Shown: in pieces, positions 56,739 through 64,000 of the stretch
Position numbering within the stretch: the first letter of the stretch is position 1
Layout: each line of letters opens with the position of its first letter
From: an uncultured Lachnospiraceae bacterium
GTDB lineage: Bacteria; Bacillota; Clostridia; Lachnospirales; Lachnospiraceae
Assembly: GCA_947626395.1 (NCBI GenBank)
Contig: CANQRU010000010.1
Location: 23,162-87,161 of the forward strand
DNA length: 64,000 nucleotides
Direction of reading: 5' to 3'
Translations under genes and position numbers: made by a program
Notes under the pieces: model-generated
Told to the model about the DNA's origin: nothing
Databases searched by the model: none
The model's input: only the letters and a program-made list of their open reading frames with translations

Positions 56739-59363
56739 ATGGCAAACAAATGGGTGTATTTGTTTAGCGAAGGCAACGCCAACATGAGAAACCTGCTTGG
56801 CGGCAAAGGCGCGAACCTGGCTGAGATGACGAATTTGGGCCTGCCGGTTCCCCAGGGCTTCACGATCACGACGGAAGCCTGCACACAGTACTATGAGGAC
56901 GGCCGTCAGATCAACGACGAGATCATGGGCCAGATCATGGAGTATATCGGCAAGATGGAGGAGATCACCGGCAAGAAGTTCGGCGATAAGGAGAATCCCC
57001 TTCTGGTATCTGTCCGTTCCGGCGCGAGAGCTTCGATGCCCGGCATGATGGACACGATCCTGAATCTGGGTCTGAATGAGGACGTGGTCGAGGTTCTGGC
57101 CAAGAAGTCCGGCAACCCCCGCTGGGCCTGGGACTGCTACCGCAGATTTATCCAGATGTTCTCCGACGTGGTTATGGAAGTCGGAAAGAAATATTTCGAA
57201 GAGCTGATCGACGAGATGAAGGCGAAGAAGGGCGTGAAGCAGGATGTGGAGCTGACCGCTGAGGATCTGCACGAGCTGGCCGAGCAGTTCAAGGCTGAGT
57301 ACAAGGCCAAGATCGGCGATGATTTCCCGACCGATCCGAAGGTACAGCTGATGGAGGCCATCAAGGCCGTGTTCCGCAGCTGGGACAACCCGAGAGCCAA
57401 CGTATACCGCCGCGACAACGACATTCCTTATTCCTGGGGCACCGCTGTCAATGTACAGATGATGGCCTTCGGCAACATGGGCGAGACATCCGGCACCGGC
57501 GTTGCGTTCACCCGTGATCCGGCTACCGGCGAGAAGCACCTGATGGGTGAGTTCCTGATGAATGCCCAGGGCGAGGACGTGGTCGCCGGTGTCCGCACAC
57601 CGCAGCACATCGATCAGCTGAAGGAAGTCATGCCGGAAGTTTACGAGCAGTTCGTAGGCATCTGCAAGACCCTGGAAGATCATTACAGAGATATGCAGGA
57701 TATGGAGTTCACCATCGAGGATCGCCACCTGTACATGCTGCAGACCCGTAACGGCAAGCGTACCGCGAAGGCTGCCTTAAAGATCGCCTGCGACCTGGTG
57801 GACGAGGGCATGATCGACGAGAAGAAGGCCGTTCTGATGATCGACCCGAGAAACCTTGACTCTCTGCTGCATCCGCAGTTCGACGCCGCGGCCCTGAAGG
57901 CTGCCACGCCGATGGCGAAGGCTCTGGCCGCGTCTCCCGGCGCTGCCGCCGGCAAGATCGTGTTCTCCGCTGAGGATGCGAAGGCGTGGGCTAAGAGAGG
58001 CGAGAAGGTGGTTCTGGTTCGTCTGGAGACCTCTCCGGAGGACATCGAGGGCATGAAGGCCGCGCAGGGTATCCTGACCGTCCGCGGCGGTATGACCAGC
58101 CATGCGGCCGTTGTGGCCCGCGGCATGGGCGTCTGCTGCGTATCCGGCTGCTCCGAGATCGTGATGGACGAGGCGAACAAGAAGTTCGTCCTGGCCGGCA
58201 AGGAGTTCCACGAGGGAGATCCGATCTCCATCGACGGTTCCACCGGTAACATCTATGACGGCATCATCCCGACGGTGGACGCTACCATCGCCGGTGAGTT
58301 CGGACGCATCATGGCCTGGGCTGACAAGTACAGAAGGCTGTCTGTCCGCACCAACGCCGACACTCCGCACGATGCGCAGAAGGCCCGCGAGCTGGGCGCC
58401 GAGGGCATCGGCCTCTGCCGTACCGAGCATATGTTCTTCGAGGGCAACCGTATCGACGCGTTCCGTGAGATGATCTGCGCCGAGACCGTGGAAGAGCGTG
58501 AGAAAGCGCTGGAAGTGATCCTTCCGGAGCAGCAGGGCGACTTCGAGAAGCTGTATGAGGCGATGGAAGGCAATCCTGTGACCATCCGTTTCCTGGATCC
58601 GCCGCTGCATGAGTTCGTTCCCACTGAGGAAGAGGACATCGAGAAGCTGGCGAAGGCCCAGGGCAAGACTGTAGAGCAGATCAAGGCCATCTGCGACAGC
58701 CTGCATGAGTTCAACCCGATGATGGGTCACCGCGGCTGCCGTCTGGCTGTCACCTTCCCGGAGATCGCGAAGATGCAGACCAAGGCTGTGATCCGCGCCG
58801 CGATCAATGTGAAGAAGGCTCATCCGGACTGGAACCTGGTACCGGAGATCATGATCCCGCTGGTAGGCGAGATCAAGGAGCTCAAATATGTGAAGAAGTT
58901 CGTGGTTGAGACCGCCGACGCTGAGATCGCCGCTTCCGGCATCGATCTGAAGTACGAGGTGGGCACCATGATCGAGATCCCGAGAGCGGCCCTGACCGCC
59001 GACGAGATCGCCAAGGAAGCCGAGTTCTTCTGCTTCGGCACCAACGATCTGACCCAGATGACCTACGGCTTCTCCCGCGACGACGCAGGCAAGTTCCTGA
59101 ACGCTTACTATGACGCGAAGATCCTGGAGAACGATCCGTTCGCGAAGCTGGATCAGGTCGGCGTAGGCAAGCTCATGGAGATGGCCATCAAGCTGGGCAA
59201 GCCGGTACGTCCGACGCTCCATGTGGGCATCTGCGGCGAGCACGGCGGCGACCCGAGCTCCGTGGAATTCTGCCACAAGATCGGCCTGGACTATGTGTCC
59301 TGCTCGCCGTTCCGCGTACCGATCGCCAGACTGGCGGCAGCACAGGCTGCTTTGTCTGAGTGA
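56739..59363 (+). CDS. ppdK: Pyruvate, phosphate dikinase
   Basis: 874 residues, standard length. Interconverts PEP/AMP/PPi and pyruvate/ATP/Pi, a central step in clostridial glycolysis or gluconeogenesis. The N-terminal ATP-grasp domain (LGGKGANLAEMTNLGLPVPQGF), the swivelling phospho-His domain GGMTSHAAVVARGMG (active His, with the regulatory-type Thr two before it) and the PEP barrel (GLCRTEHMFF, GTNDLTQM, catalytic Cys in GICGEHGG) are all present. AGGAGG lies upstream of the ATG. The last codons hold one copy of a 19-bp direct repeat shared with 63761. Confidence 0.98.
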   Translation: MANKWVYLFSEGNANMRNLLGGKGANLAEMTNLGLPVPQGFTITTEACTQYYEDGRQINDEIMGQIMEYIGKMEEITGKKFGDKENPLLVSVRSGARASMPGMMDTILNLGLNEDVVEVLAKKSGNPRWAWDCYRRFIQMFSDVVMEVGKKYFEELIDEMKAKKGVKQDVELTAEDLHELAEQFKAEYKAKIGDDFPTDPKVQLMEAIKAVFRSWDNPRANVYRRDNDIPYSWGTAVNVQMMAFGNMGETSGTGVAFTRDPATGEKHLMGEFLMNAQGEDVVAGVRTPQHIDQLKEVMPEVYEQFVGICKTLEDHYRDMQDMEFTIEDRHLYMLQTRNGKRTAKAALKIACDLVDEGMIDEKKAVLMIDPRNLDSLLHPQFDAAALKAATPMAKALAASPGAAAGKIVFSAEDAKAWAKRGEKVVLVRLETSPEDIEGMKAAQGILTVRGGMTSHAAVVARGMGVCCVSGCSEIVMDEANKKFVLAGKEFHEGDPISIDGSTGNIYDGIIPTVDATIAGEFGRIMAWADKYRRLSVRTNADTPHDAQKARELGAEGIGLCRTEHMFFEGNRIDAFREMICAETVEEREKALEVILPEQQGDFEKLYEAMEGNPVTIRFLDPPLHEFVPTEEEDIEKLAKAQGKTVEQIKAICDSLHEFNPMMGHRGCRLAVTFPEIAKMQTKAVIRAAINVKKAHPDWNLVPEIMIPLVGEIKELKYVKKFVVETADAEIAASGIDLKYEVGTMIEIPRAALTADEIAKEAEFFCFGTNDLTQMTYGFSRDDAGKFLNAYYDAKILENDPFAKLDQVGVGKLMEMAIKLGKPVRPTLHVGICGEHGGDPSSVEFCHKIGLDYVSCSPFRVPIARLAAAQAALSE
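59336..59354 (+). repeat. Left copy of 19-bp direct repeat (candidate attachment site)
   Basis: GGCAGCACAGGCTGCTTTG inside the 3' end of ppdK; the identical sequence is at 63761-63779. The segment between holds the foreign-looking genes. It contains a small dyad (AGCA, 5 nt, TGCT). No integrase is in the window. Confidence 0.6.
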
Positions 59364-59388
59364 CAGCAATAGAATTCAAGGCGAAAAG

Positions 59389-59404
59389 TGCAGAAATGCA
59401 GTAA
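59389..59404 (+). repeat. Left copy of 16-bp repeat flanking the MFS unit
   Basis: TGCAGAAATGCAGTAA, identical at 60844-60859. Each copy is followed within 40 bases by a near-identical GGGGCTGGCC terminator. Confidence 0.7.
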
Positions 59405-59421
59405 AATCAAGCAATTTTGAA

Positions 59422-59452
59422 GGGGCTGGCCTGTCGGCTGGCCCCTTTTTTT
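59422..59452 (+). terminator. ppdK terminator
   Basis: GGGGCTGGCC pairs with GGCTGGCCCC (two G-U pairs) around TGTC, followed by eight T. Near copy at 60883. Confidence 0.9.
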
Positions 59453-59479
59453 GACTTGAAATTTTATTGCAAATAACAC

Positions 59480-59509
59480 TTGCAATCCCAGGCTGAATGG
59501 GATTATAAT
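59480..59509 (+). promoter_or_regulatory. Promoter with operator-like dyad for the MFS unit
   Basis: TTGCAA (59480-59485), an 18-nt spacer and TATAAT (59504-59509). The spacer carries a perfect inverted repeat, AATCCCA (59484-59490) and TGGGATT (59498-59504), placed where a repressor would block polymerase. The protein that would bind it is unknown. Confidence 0.7.
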
Positions 59510-59556
59510 GAAAAGGCAGTAAGTAAAATTCAGAAATAAATGAAAAGGGAAAGCTT

Positions 59557-59649
59557 ATGTTCTGGAAGATGACAAATCTCCAACTGAAAAAAGGTTACAT
59601 TGATCTCTTTCAAGGGGATAGTGTGCCTTTTTTTAGGAAGATTTTTTGA
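59557..59649 (+). CDS. 30-residue leader peptide of the MFS gene
   Basis: ATG 59557 with AAGGGA upstream; it begins MFWKMTNLQLKKGY and ends FFRKIF. It lies between a strong promoter and a terminator that abuts the MFS start codon. Its coding sequence contains both upstream strands of the attenuator (AATCTCC at codons 7-9, AAGGGGATA at codons 19-22). Position and pairing suggest a regulatory peptide whose translation controls downstream expression. I do not recognise it as a named leader peptide. Confidence 0.7.
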   Translation: MFWKMTNLQLKKGYIDLFQGDSVPFFRKIF

Positions 59650-59728
59650 TTTTCAGTCAGGTTTCTCCTTTCAATACGGCACAGTATCTCCTTAACGATT
59701 ACCCTAAATACAGTTAAGGAGATTTTTT
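59575..59728 (+). promoter_or_regulatory. Ribosome-mediated attenuator of the MFS gene
   Basis: Four strands can pair in exclusive ways: ATCTCC (59576-59581) with GGGGAT (59614-59619); AAGGGGATA (59612-59620) with TATCTCCTT (59685-59693); and ATCTCCTTAAC (59686-59696) with GTTAAGGAGAT (59713-59723). The last is a perfect 11-bp terminator stem followed by TTTTTT directly before the ATG at 59729. Its right arm also contains the ribosome binding site AAGGAG. Stalling on the leader would free the second strand, break the terminator and expose the site. Confidence 0.75.
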
Positions 59729-60826
59729 ATGCTTAAAATTAATAAACAGATGAAAGGATTATATCTATCCTCCGTGCTGGCGAATTTATCCCTCACGGGC
59801 GCATGGGTAGCGCTGCTTGCCGCCCGCGGTTACAGTCTGATGGAGATTGGAATCGCTGAAACTGTGTTCCATATTACAAGTCTGGCCTTTGAACTTCCCT
59901 CCGGCGTGTTTGCCGATGTGTTCGGCAGGAAGAAAATGCTGATCGCAGGCAGTATGATGCAGATCATCGGAAATGTGATCATGATTGTCTCCCGGAATCT
60001 GCCGATGGTGTGTGCTTCCATCGCATTTCAGGCGCTGAGCTATAATTTCGTATCAGGATCAAAAGATGCGCTGGCTTATGATTCGCTGAAGCTGGCTGGG
60101 GAGGAGCAGCATTTTGAAAAGTACGCTTCCAACCAGATGATCCTTTACAGACTCTGCAGCGGCGTATCAACGCTGTGCGCGGGGCTGGCCTTATTTATCG
60201 GATACAGACTGGCATATAGTGTGGATGTTTTGCTGGCTGTGATCCAGATCCGGGTGCTTACATCCCTCTGCGAAGCAGGCGGCCAGACAGATGAACGCGG
60301 CAAGGGCAATGTCAGTGTTTGGCGCAGGCTTGCGGACTGCTTTAGCGGGAGCATTGTCTTCTTGAAAGATGCGCGCCGCGCCATTGGCCTGATGTTCTGC
60401 AATTCGTTTGTAGGCGCGGCGGACACTTTGCTGTTGTTTTTCCTGCAGGCGAAGCTTCCCATGGCGTCGATACCGAATTGGGCGCTGGGAACGGCGCTGC
60501 TGTCCATGGAGTTAGGCGGTGTCCTGGGTTCCGGACTGATTTTGAAATGCGGAAAACTGCGTTACCGCCAGGTATTCTTTTTCATGGCGCTTCTGGTGTT
60601 TGCGGGAGTATGCCTGGAACACAGCGGATCGTATCTGGTCATGACGGCGGGAGGATTCCTTGCCGCTCTCGGTGACGACGCGCTTCAGGTGCGCACAAAC
60701 ACAGTCCTGCAGGATATGTTTCCATCTGACCAGAGGGCGACTTTGATATCGGTGGAGTCGTTTACATTTTCTGTGATCATGGTTGTGCTGTCCCCGCTTG
60801 CGGGCGCATTGTTTTCATGGTGGTGA
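59729..60826 (+). CDS. MFS efflux transporter, possibly shortened at the C-terminus
   Basis: 365 residues, about eleven membrane helices. The MFS motif A-like loop is GVFADVFGRKKML after helix 2; ELPSGVFADV is typical of drug/macrolide-type MFS exporters. Usual length for this group is about 390-420, and the frame ends at GALFSWW within what should be the last helices, so the C-terminus may be truncated by rearrangement. The start is fixed by AAGGAG seven bases upstream, inside the attenuator stem. Inducible leader control suggests a role in resistance to a ribosome-acting compound; the drug cannot be named. Confidence 0.82.
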   Translation: MLKINKQMKGLYLSSVLANLSLTGAWVALLAARGYSLMEIGIAETVFHITSLAFELPSGVFADVFGRKKMLIAGSMMQIIGNVIMIVSRNLPMVCASIAFQALSYNFVSGSKDALAYDSLKLAGEEQHFEKYASNQMILYRLCSGVSTLCAGLALFIGYRLAYSVDVLLAVIQIRVLTSLCEAGGQTDERGKGNVSVWRRLADCFSGSIVFLKDARRAIGLMFCNSFVGAADTLLLFFLQAKLPMASIPNWALGTALLSMELGGVLGSGLILKCGKLRYRQVFFFMALLVFAGVCLEHSGSYLVMTAGGFLAALGDDALQVRTNTVLQDMFPSDQRATLISVESFTFSVIMVVLSPLAGALFSWW

Positions 60827-60843
60827 GCAGTACATTTTTGTCT

Positions 60844-60859
60844 TGCAGAAATGCAGTAA
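60844..60859 (+). repeat. Right copy of 16-bp repeat flanking the MFS unit
   Basis: Identical to 59389-59404, 1455 bases away. Suggests duplication of the ppdK 3' flank when the MFS unit was acquired. Confidence 0.7.
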
Positions 60860-60882
60860 TTTGCATACTGACGTAATCGGAG

Positions 60883-60913
60883 GGGGCTGGCCTGATGGCT
60901 GGCCTCTTTTTTT
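60883..60913 (+). terminator. Terminator of the MFS gene (copy of the ppdK terminator)
   Basis: GGGGCTGGCC pairs with GGCTGGCCTC (G-U pairs) around TGAT, followed by seven T. Confidence 0.85.
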
Positions 60914-61087
60914 CGCGCTTTCTAGTCATTGTGAAAGGAAAAACTGTCAAAGAGGCAGTAATATGAGTCATTTTTACTGGATGGTACGCGAAAAGGTAAA
61001 CAGACTTTCGCGTACCACTTTTTCACAGAAAATTAAGGTATATAAATCTTGTTTATAAAGGGATGTTATATAAGTTAAATTATTTTT

Positions 61088-61116
61088 TTGACACTATCAA
61101 AAGAATGTTTTATAAT
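61088..61116 (+). promoter_or_regulatory. Promoter of the XRE-fragment/AlbA ATPase unit
   Basis: TTGACA (61088-61093), a 17-nt spacer and TATAAT (61111-61116); a perfect sigma-A match. Confidence 0.9.
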
Positions 61117-61138
61117 ATTCATGGTGGAAAGGGATATT

Positions 61139-61228
61139 ATGACTATCTCAGAGGAGATAAAAGTGTTGCGCGTAAGATGTAATATGAGTGAAGCAGAGTT
61201 GGCAAGACGCTTGGGAACTGAACTCTGA
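61139..61228 (+). pseudogene. Truncated XRE-type helix-turn-helix regulator
   Basis: 29 codons: starts MTISEEIKVLRVRCNMSEAE and continues LARRLG before a stop. This is the first helix and half of the HTH of a Cro/CI-type regulator; the recognition helix and the rest are missing. It has the strong promoter and a GGAAAGGG ribosome binding site. Probably a deletion remnant; it is too short to bind DNA as an XRE dimer. Confidence 0.65.
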
Positions 61229-61264
61229 AAAGAGTTCGAGTAAAGTTTAGAGGAAAATTGAAAA

Positions 61265-62758
61265 GTGAAAAATATGACCGGAGTGTTTGACTTGTCAAAA
61301 TTTGATGAATACCGAGAAGATAATCGCAGAGAAGTAAAGAAGGCCAGCGCAGGTCTGCCGATTTCTCTCTGGGATACTTATTCTGCATTTGCCAACTGCT
61401 ATGGAGGGGTTATTATCCTTGGTGTCAAGGAAGAAAGTGACGGAAGCTGGACAACTACTGGATTGCGGAATGCATCAAAGCTTCGCAAAGATTTTTGGGA
61501 CATGATTAATAATCCTAAGAAAGTAAGCATCAACCTGTTATCGGAAGATGATGTTCAGATCTATGAAGTGGGCGATAAGAAAGATGTCATCATGGTAATC
61601 TATGTGCCGATGGCAAAGCGGGAACAGAAACCGGTATATATTAACAATGATATTTTTAACGGTACATTTCGCCGAAATTACGAGGGCGACTATCATTGTA
61701 CCAGACTGCAGGTAAAAGCGATGCTTCGGGATCAAACGGAGCGCACCATGGATATGGAAGTGCTGGATAAGGTGCCTATGGATGATCTGAACTATGATAC
61801 GATCCATGGTTATAGAAACAGCCATCGTTCGTTGAAAGAGGGACACCCATTTGAACGTCTGAGCGATCACGAGTATTTGAGAAGTATCGGTGCGGCTGCA
61901 ATTTCCGAGGAAGATGGACAAATGCATCCCACAGCAGCGGGTATGCTGATGTTTGGAGACGAGTATAATATCGTACGTCATTTCCCAGAGTATTTCTTAG
62001 ATTATAGGGAGGAATTAGATCCTGCCACCCGCTGGAGCGACAGATTACAGTCTAGTTCCGGCGAGTGGTCTGGAAATGTTTGTGATTTTTATTTCAGGGT
62101 GTATAACAAAATTATCAAGGATGTCAAAGTGCCTTTCAAGCTGTCCGGTGGAGAGCGCATTGACGATACCCCGGTACATAAGGCGCTCCGTGAAGCTTTG
62201 GCAAATTGTTTGATCCATGCAGATTATTATGGATTGCGCGGTATCGTGATTAGAAAAGAAGCTGACAAGCTGATTTTGGCAAATCCCGGTTATATTAGGA
62301 CGGGTAAAAAACAGATGCGTCTCGGCGGCGAGTCTGATCCGAGAAACAAGGCACTTATGAAAATGTTTAATCTTATTAATATCGGAGAACGCGCTGGAAG
62401 CGGTGTGCCGAATATCTTTAATGTCTGGGCAGATGAAGGCTGGGAGGAGCCGATCATTGAGGAAAGGTTTGATCCAGATAGGACAGTGCTGACGCTTTCT
62501 TTTGTAAAAAAACAAGCGATAAAAGCAAGCGATAAAAAACAAGCGATAAAAACAAGCAATAAAAAGCAAGCGATAAAAACGCAGGAGAACATTGAAAAGA
62601 TAAGAGATTTTCTTAAACAAAATGGTGAATCAAAAGCAAGTGATATAGCCGAATGCATTGGGTTAAGTATTGTACGGACAAGAGCGTTACTTAATGATAT
62701 GCCAGAAGTTGAGCCAATCGGCGCGAATAGAAACAGGGTATATAGAATACGTGGGTAG
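61265..62758 (+). CDS. AlbA_2/Schlafen-type ATP-binding transcriptional regulator-like protein
   Basis: 497 residues from GTG 61265 (AGAGGA upstream; ATG 61274 also possible). The N-terminal AlbA_2 domain has EYREDNRREVKKASAGLPISLWDTYSAFANCYGG and GGVIILGVKEE. The middle holds a GHKL-like ATPase part (HKALREALANCLIHADYYG, GERAGSGVPNIF). A linker carries three KKQAIK repeats (about 417-442), then a winged-helix tail (KASDIAECIGLSIVRTRALLNDM). This family is frequent on mobile DNA. Base composition is clearly more AT-rich than the main window. Function unknown; regulation or defence are both possible. Confidence 0.85.
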   Translation: MKNMTGVFDLSKFDEYREDNRREVKKASAGLPISLWDTYSAFANCYGGVIILGVKEESDGSWTTTGLRNASKLRKDFWDMINNPKKVSINLLSEDDVQIYEVGDKKDVIMVIYVPMAKREQKPVYINNDIFNGTFRRNYEGDYHCTRLQVKAMLRDQTERTMDMEVLDKVPMDDLNYDTIHGYRNSHRSLKEGHPFERLSDHEYLRSIGAAAISEEDGQMHPTAAGMLMFGDEYNIVRHFPEYFLDYREELDPATRWSDRLQSSSGEWSGNVCDFYFRVYNKIIKDVKVPFKLSGGERIDDTPVHKALREALANCLIHADYYGLRGIVIRKEADKLILANPGYIRTGKKQMRLGGESDPRNKALMKMFNLINIGERAGSGVPNIFNVWADEGWEEPIIEERFDPDRTVLTLSFVKKQAIKASDKKQAIKTSNKKQAIKTQENIEKIRDFLKQNGESKASDIAECIGLSIVRTRALLNDMPEVEPIGANRNRVYRIRG

Positions 62759-62862
62759 ATTTTCAGCAACAAGTCATTTTTGGGTGGAAAATTCTCAATA
62801 TTGCGGCCCATCTATCAATTTGATATAGTGGATATGGTCCAAAAAAAGGAGTGTAAGATACT

Positions 62863-63477
62863 ATGATGTCAAAGACGCATATAGCGGTAGGAATAGCAAC
62901 GACATATTTGATTATGTTACCTAAGACTGTATCAGAATTTACTGTTGCAACAGTAGGAGGAAGTATTGGCGGGGTTGTAGCAGATATTGATGTACATATA
63001 AATTGGGAAAATAAATATGCGACAAATGCTTCATTAGATGCACTATATGGGGAGATTCTTGCTATAGCGATTTCTGCTAGCGCATTAGCTGTAGACTATT
63101 TTATCGGTGGAAATGTATTAAAGAACATTATCAAACAAGACGAAATATCTATGCTTGGAGCAGCAATGTTTATTATACTTGCAGTCATTGGAGAATTAAG
63201 TAAACATAGAGATAGGACACATTCATTGCTAGCATGTTTACTGTTTTCGATTTCTGTGATTTTGATAGAGCCTCATATTGGATTGGGTTTTGCGATTGGG
63301 TATGTCTCCCATTTGGTTATTGATTTATTTAATAAAAAACCCATTCGAATTTTATATCCTAAAAAGAAAGGTATCTGTTTTAATCTTTGCTACGCAAATA
63401 GACTTGGGAATAAACTATTTTTTCTGGTAGGGATGTTTATAATAATATTATATATTATTTCTATCTTTTGTAATTAG
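62863..63477 (+). CDS. YdjM-like membrane-bound metal-dependent hydrolase family protein
   Basis: 204 residues. YdjM family: an early MSKTHIAVGIATTYL His motif, a GGSIGGVVADIDVH acidic cluster, HRDRTHSLLA, and YVSHLVIDLFNKKPIRILYP near the C-terminus, with four or five membrane helices. In other bacteria some members are LexA-regulated; no LexA site is evident here. It is the most AT-rich gene of the window, so probably acquired. AAAGGAG precedes the ATG, with a second ATG directly following. Confidence 0.85.
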   Translation: MMSKTHIAVGIATTYLIMLPKTVSEFTVATVGGSIGGVVADIDVHINWENKYATNASLDALYGEILAIAISASALAVDYFIGGNVLKNIIKQDEISMLGAAMFIILAVIGELSKHRDRTHSLLACLLFSISVILIEPHIGLGFAIGYVSHLVIDLFNKKPIRILYPKKKGICFNLCYANRLGNKLFFLVGMFIIILYIISIFCN

Positions 63478-63760
63478 GAAGAATTAGATAAAATGTCTTT
63501 TCAAATCCTAATTAATAGAGCAGTTAATTGAAAGAGTGGTATACCCCAAAAATATAGTTATCTCTATCTTTACGTTCTATAGCAGACATTTGAAATATAT
63601 ATGAATATACGGTGTGCTGATGCCATTAGCAAAGGCACGTTTTCTTAAGTGAATATAAGAGAAATTATATGAGTATTGATTAATACAGTTCAACACACGG
63701 TCAAAGAAAAGGGATAATCTTGTTCATTAGCCCAAGTCTCTATTACTGCCTTTACGCACG
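63478..63760. other. AT-rich spacer at the right edge of the accessory segment
   Basis: Contains no frame with a ribosome binding site that I can support and no clear hairpin. It ends at the right copy of the 19-bp repeat, after which composition returns toward the chromosomal average. Confidence 0.5.
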
Positions 63761-63779
63761 GGCAGCACAGGCTGCTTTG
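63761..63779 (+). repeat. Right copy of 19-bp direct repeat (candidate attachment site)
   Basis: Identical to 59336-59354 in the ppdK 3' end. Its last TTTG forms part of the -35 of the next promoter. Confidence 0.6.
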
Positions 63780-63805
63780 CAGTTCATTTATCCATATAGT
63801 ATAAT
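63777..63805 (+). promoter_or_regulatory. Promoter for the Nudix gene
   Basis: TTGCAG (63777-63782), a 17-nt spacer and TATAAT (63800-63805). Confidence 0.75.
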
Positions 63806-63863
63806 GAGAATGCAGTTATAAAAGATATCAGCAGATCGGGAATTTGATTTACTGGAGGTCATG

Positions 63864-64000
63864 ATGAGCAATACAGAATGGGTCATGCCAACTCATATCA
63901 TTGCGGCAGCGGGTATCGTGATTAATGATAATGATGATATCCTGCTGGTAAAAACACATCGCGGAGGGTGGGAATTTCCAGGAGGGCAGGTCGAAGTCGG
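63864..64000 (+). CDS. Nudix hydrolase, 3' end outside window
   Basis: The first 45 residues are visible. GIVINDNDDILLVKTHRGGWEFPGGQVEVG is the strand that precedes the Nudix box, with the box's first Gly region starting at the window end. Nudix enzymes hydrolyse nucleoside diphosphates linked to other groups. GGAGG lies five bases before ATG 63864; an ATG at 63861 is too close. Substrate unknown. Confidence 0.85.
   Translation, partial: MSNTEWVMPTHIIAAAGIVINDNDDILLVKTHRGGWEFPGGQVEV

Noticed and set aside
57777..59369. 530-codon minus-strand open frame inside ppdK
   Set aside because: Antisense shadow of a highly biased coding sequence; protein is His/Leu/Asp-rich with no family features.

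Overview
The window looks like a chromosomal segment of a spore-forming, GC-rich Clostridia, most likely Lachnospiraceae. The reasons are strong AGGAGG-type ribosome binding sites, a GerA/SpoVAF spore germination protein, DUF1540 and DUF6106 proteins, pyruvate phosphate dikinase, CIRCE heat-shock operators, GlnRS, and Firmicute-style gene order (ispF, cysS, mini-RNase III, rlmB). The species is an inference; no rRNA gene is present.

Layout. 1-5.8 kb: the 3' end of a TrmH-type methyltransferase, an SPFH membrane protein paired with a ribbon-helix-helix protein, a MmcQ/YjbR-EVE fusion, a DUF1540 protein, tRNA-Val and tRNA-Met, an SGNH hydrolase and a YbaK deacylase. 5.98-16.3 kb: a seven-gene operon of Ser/Thr phosphorylation and FHA signalling: a kinase with a DUF5050/YARHG exterior, a PrsW-like membrane protease with FHA, a zinc-ribbon FHA protein, two PP2C phosphatases, a trypsin-like protease with FHA, and a VWA-FHA protein. 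16.4-24.7 kb: an ECF sigma factor, a membrane protein, two ABC-2 type exporters, a NEW3-domain surface protein and a response regulator that lacks its phospho-acceptor Asp. 24.8-32.97 kb: lipid kinase, ispF-cysS-mrnC-rlmB, L-lactate dehydrogenase and an orphan hybrid histidine kinase. 33.0-38.5 kb: a Gly/Ser/Asn-rich DUF4397 protein with a sigma-K-like promoter, tRNA-Thr, glnS and two structural or hypothetical proteins. 38.7-47.2 kb: PTS enzyme I, groESL, a DUF6106 protein, guaB, a sugar-phosphate isomerase and an acyltransferase. 47.2-55.4 kb: mostly minus strand, with spoVAF, pncB and a VTC-DUF4956-Cthe_2159 cluster, plus a plus-strand transglutaminase. 55.6-59.4 kb: hsp20 and ppdK. 59.4-63.8 kb: a more AT-rich accessory segment (drug-efflux-like MFS gene with leader peptide and attenuator, a broken XRE regulator, an AlbA-type ATPase, a YdjM-like protein). 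It is bounded by a 19-bp direct repeat whose left copy lies in the 3' end of ppdK. A Nudix gene runs off the right end.

Three things stand out: the kinase/FHA/protease/phosphatase operon; a family of five 35-nt hairpin elements with variable but complementary arms and a conserved 7-nt loop; and a complete ribosome-mediated attenuator in front of the MFS gene. Intergenic spacers are repeatedly built from imperfect tandem duplications, and several conserved enzymes carry disordered insertions or N-terminal extensions.
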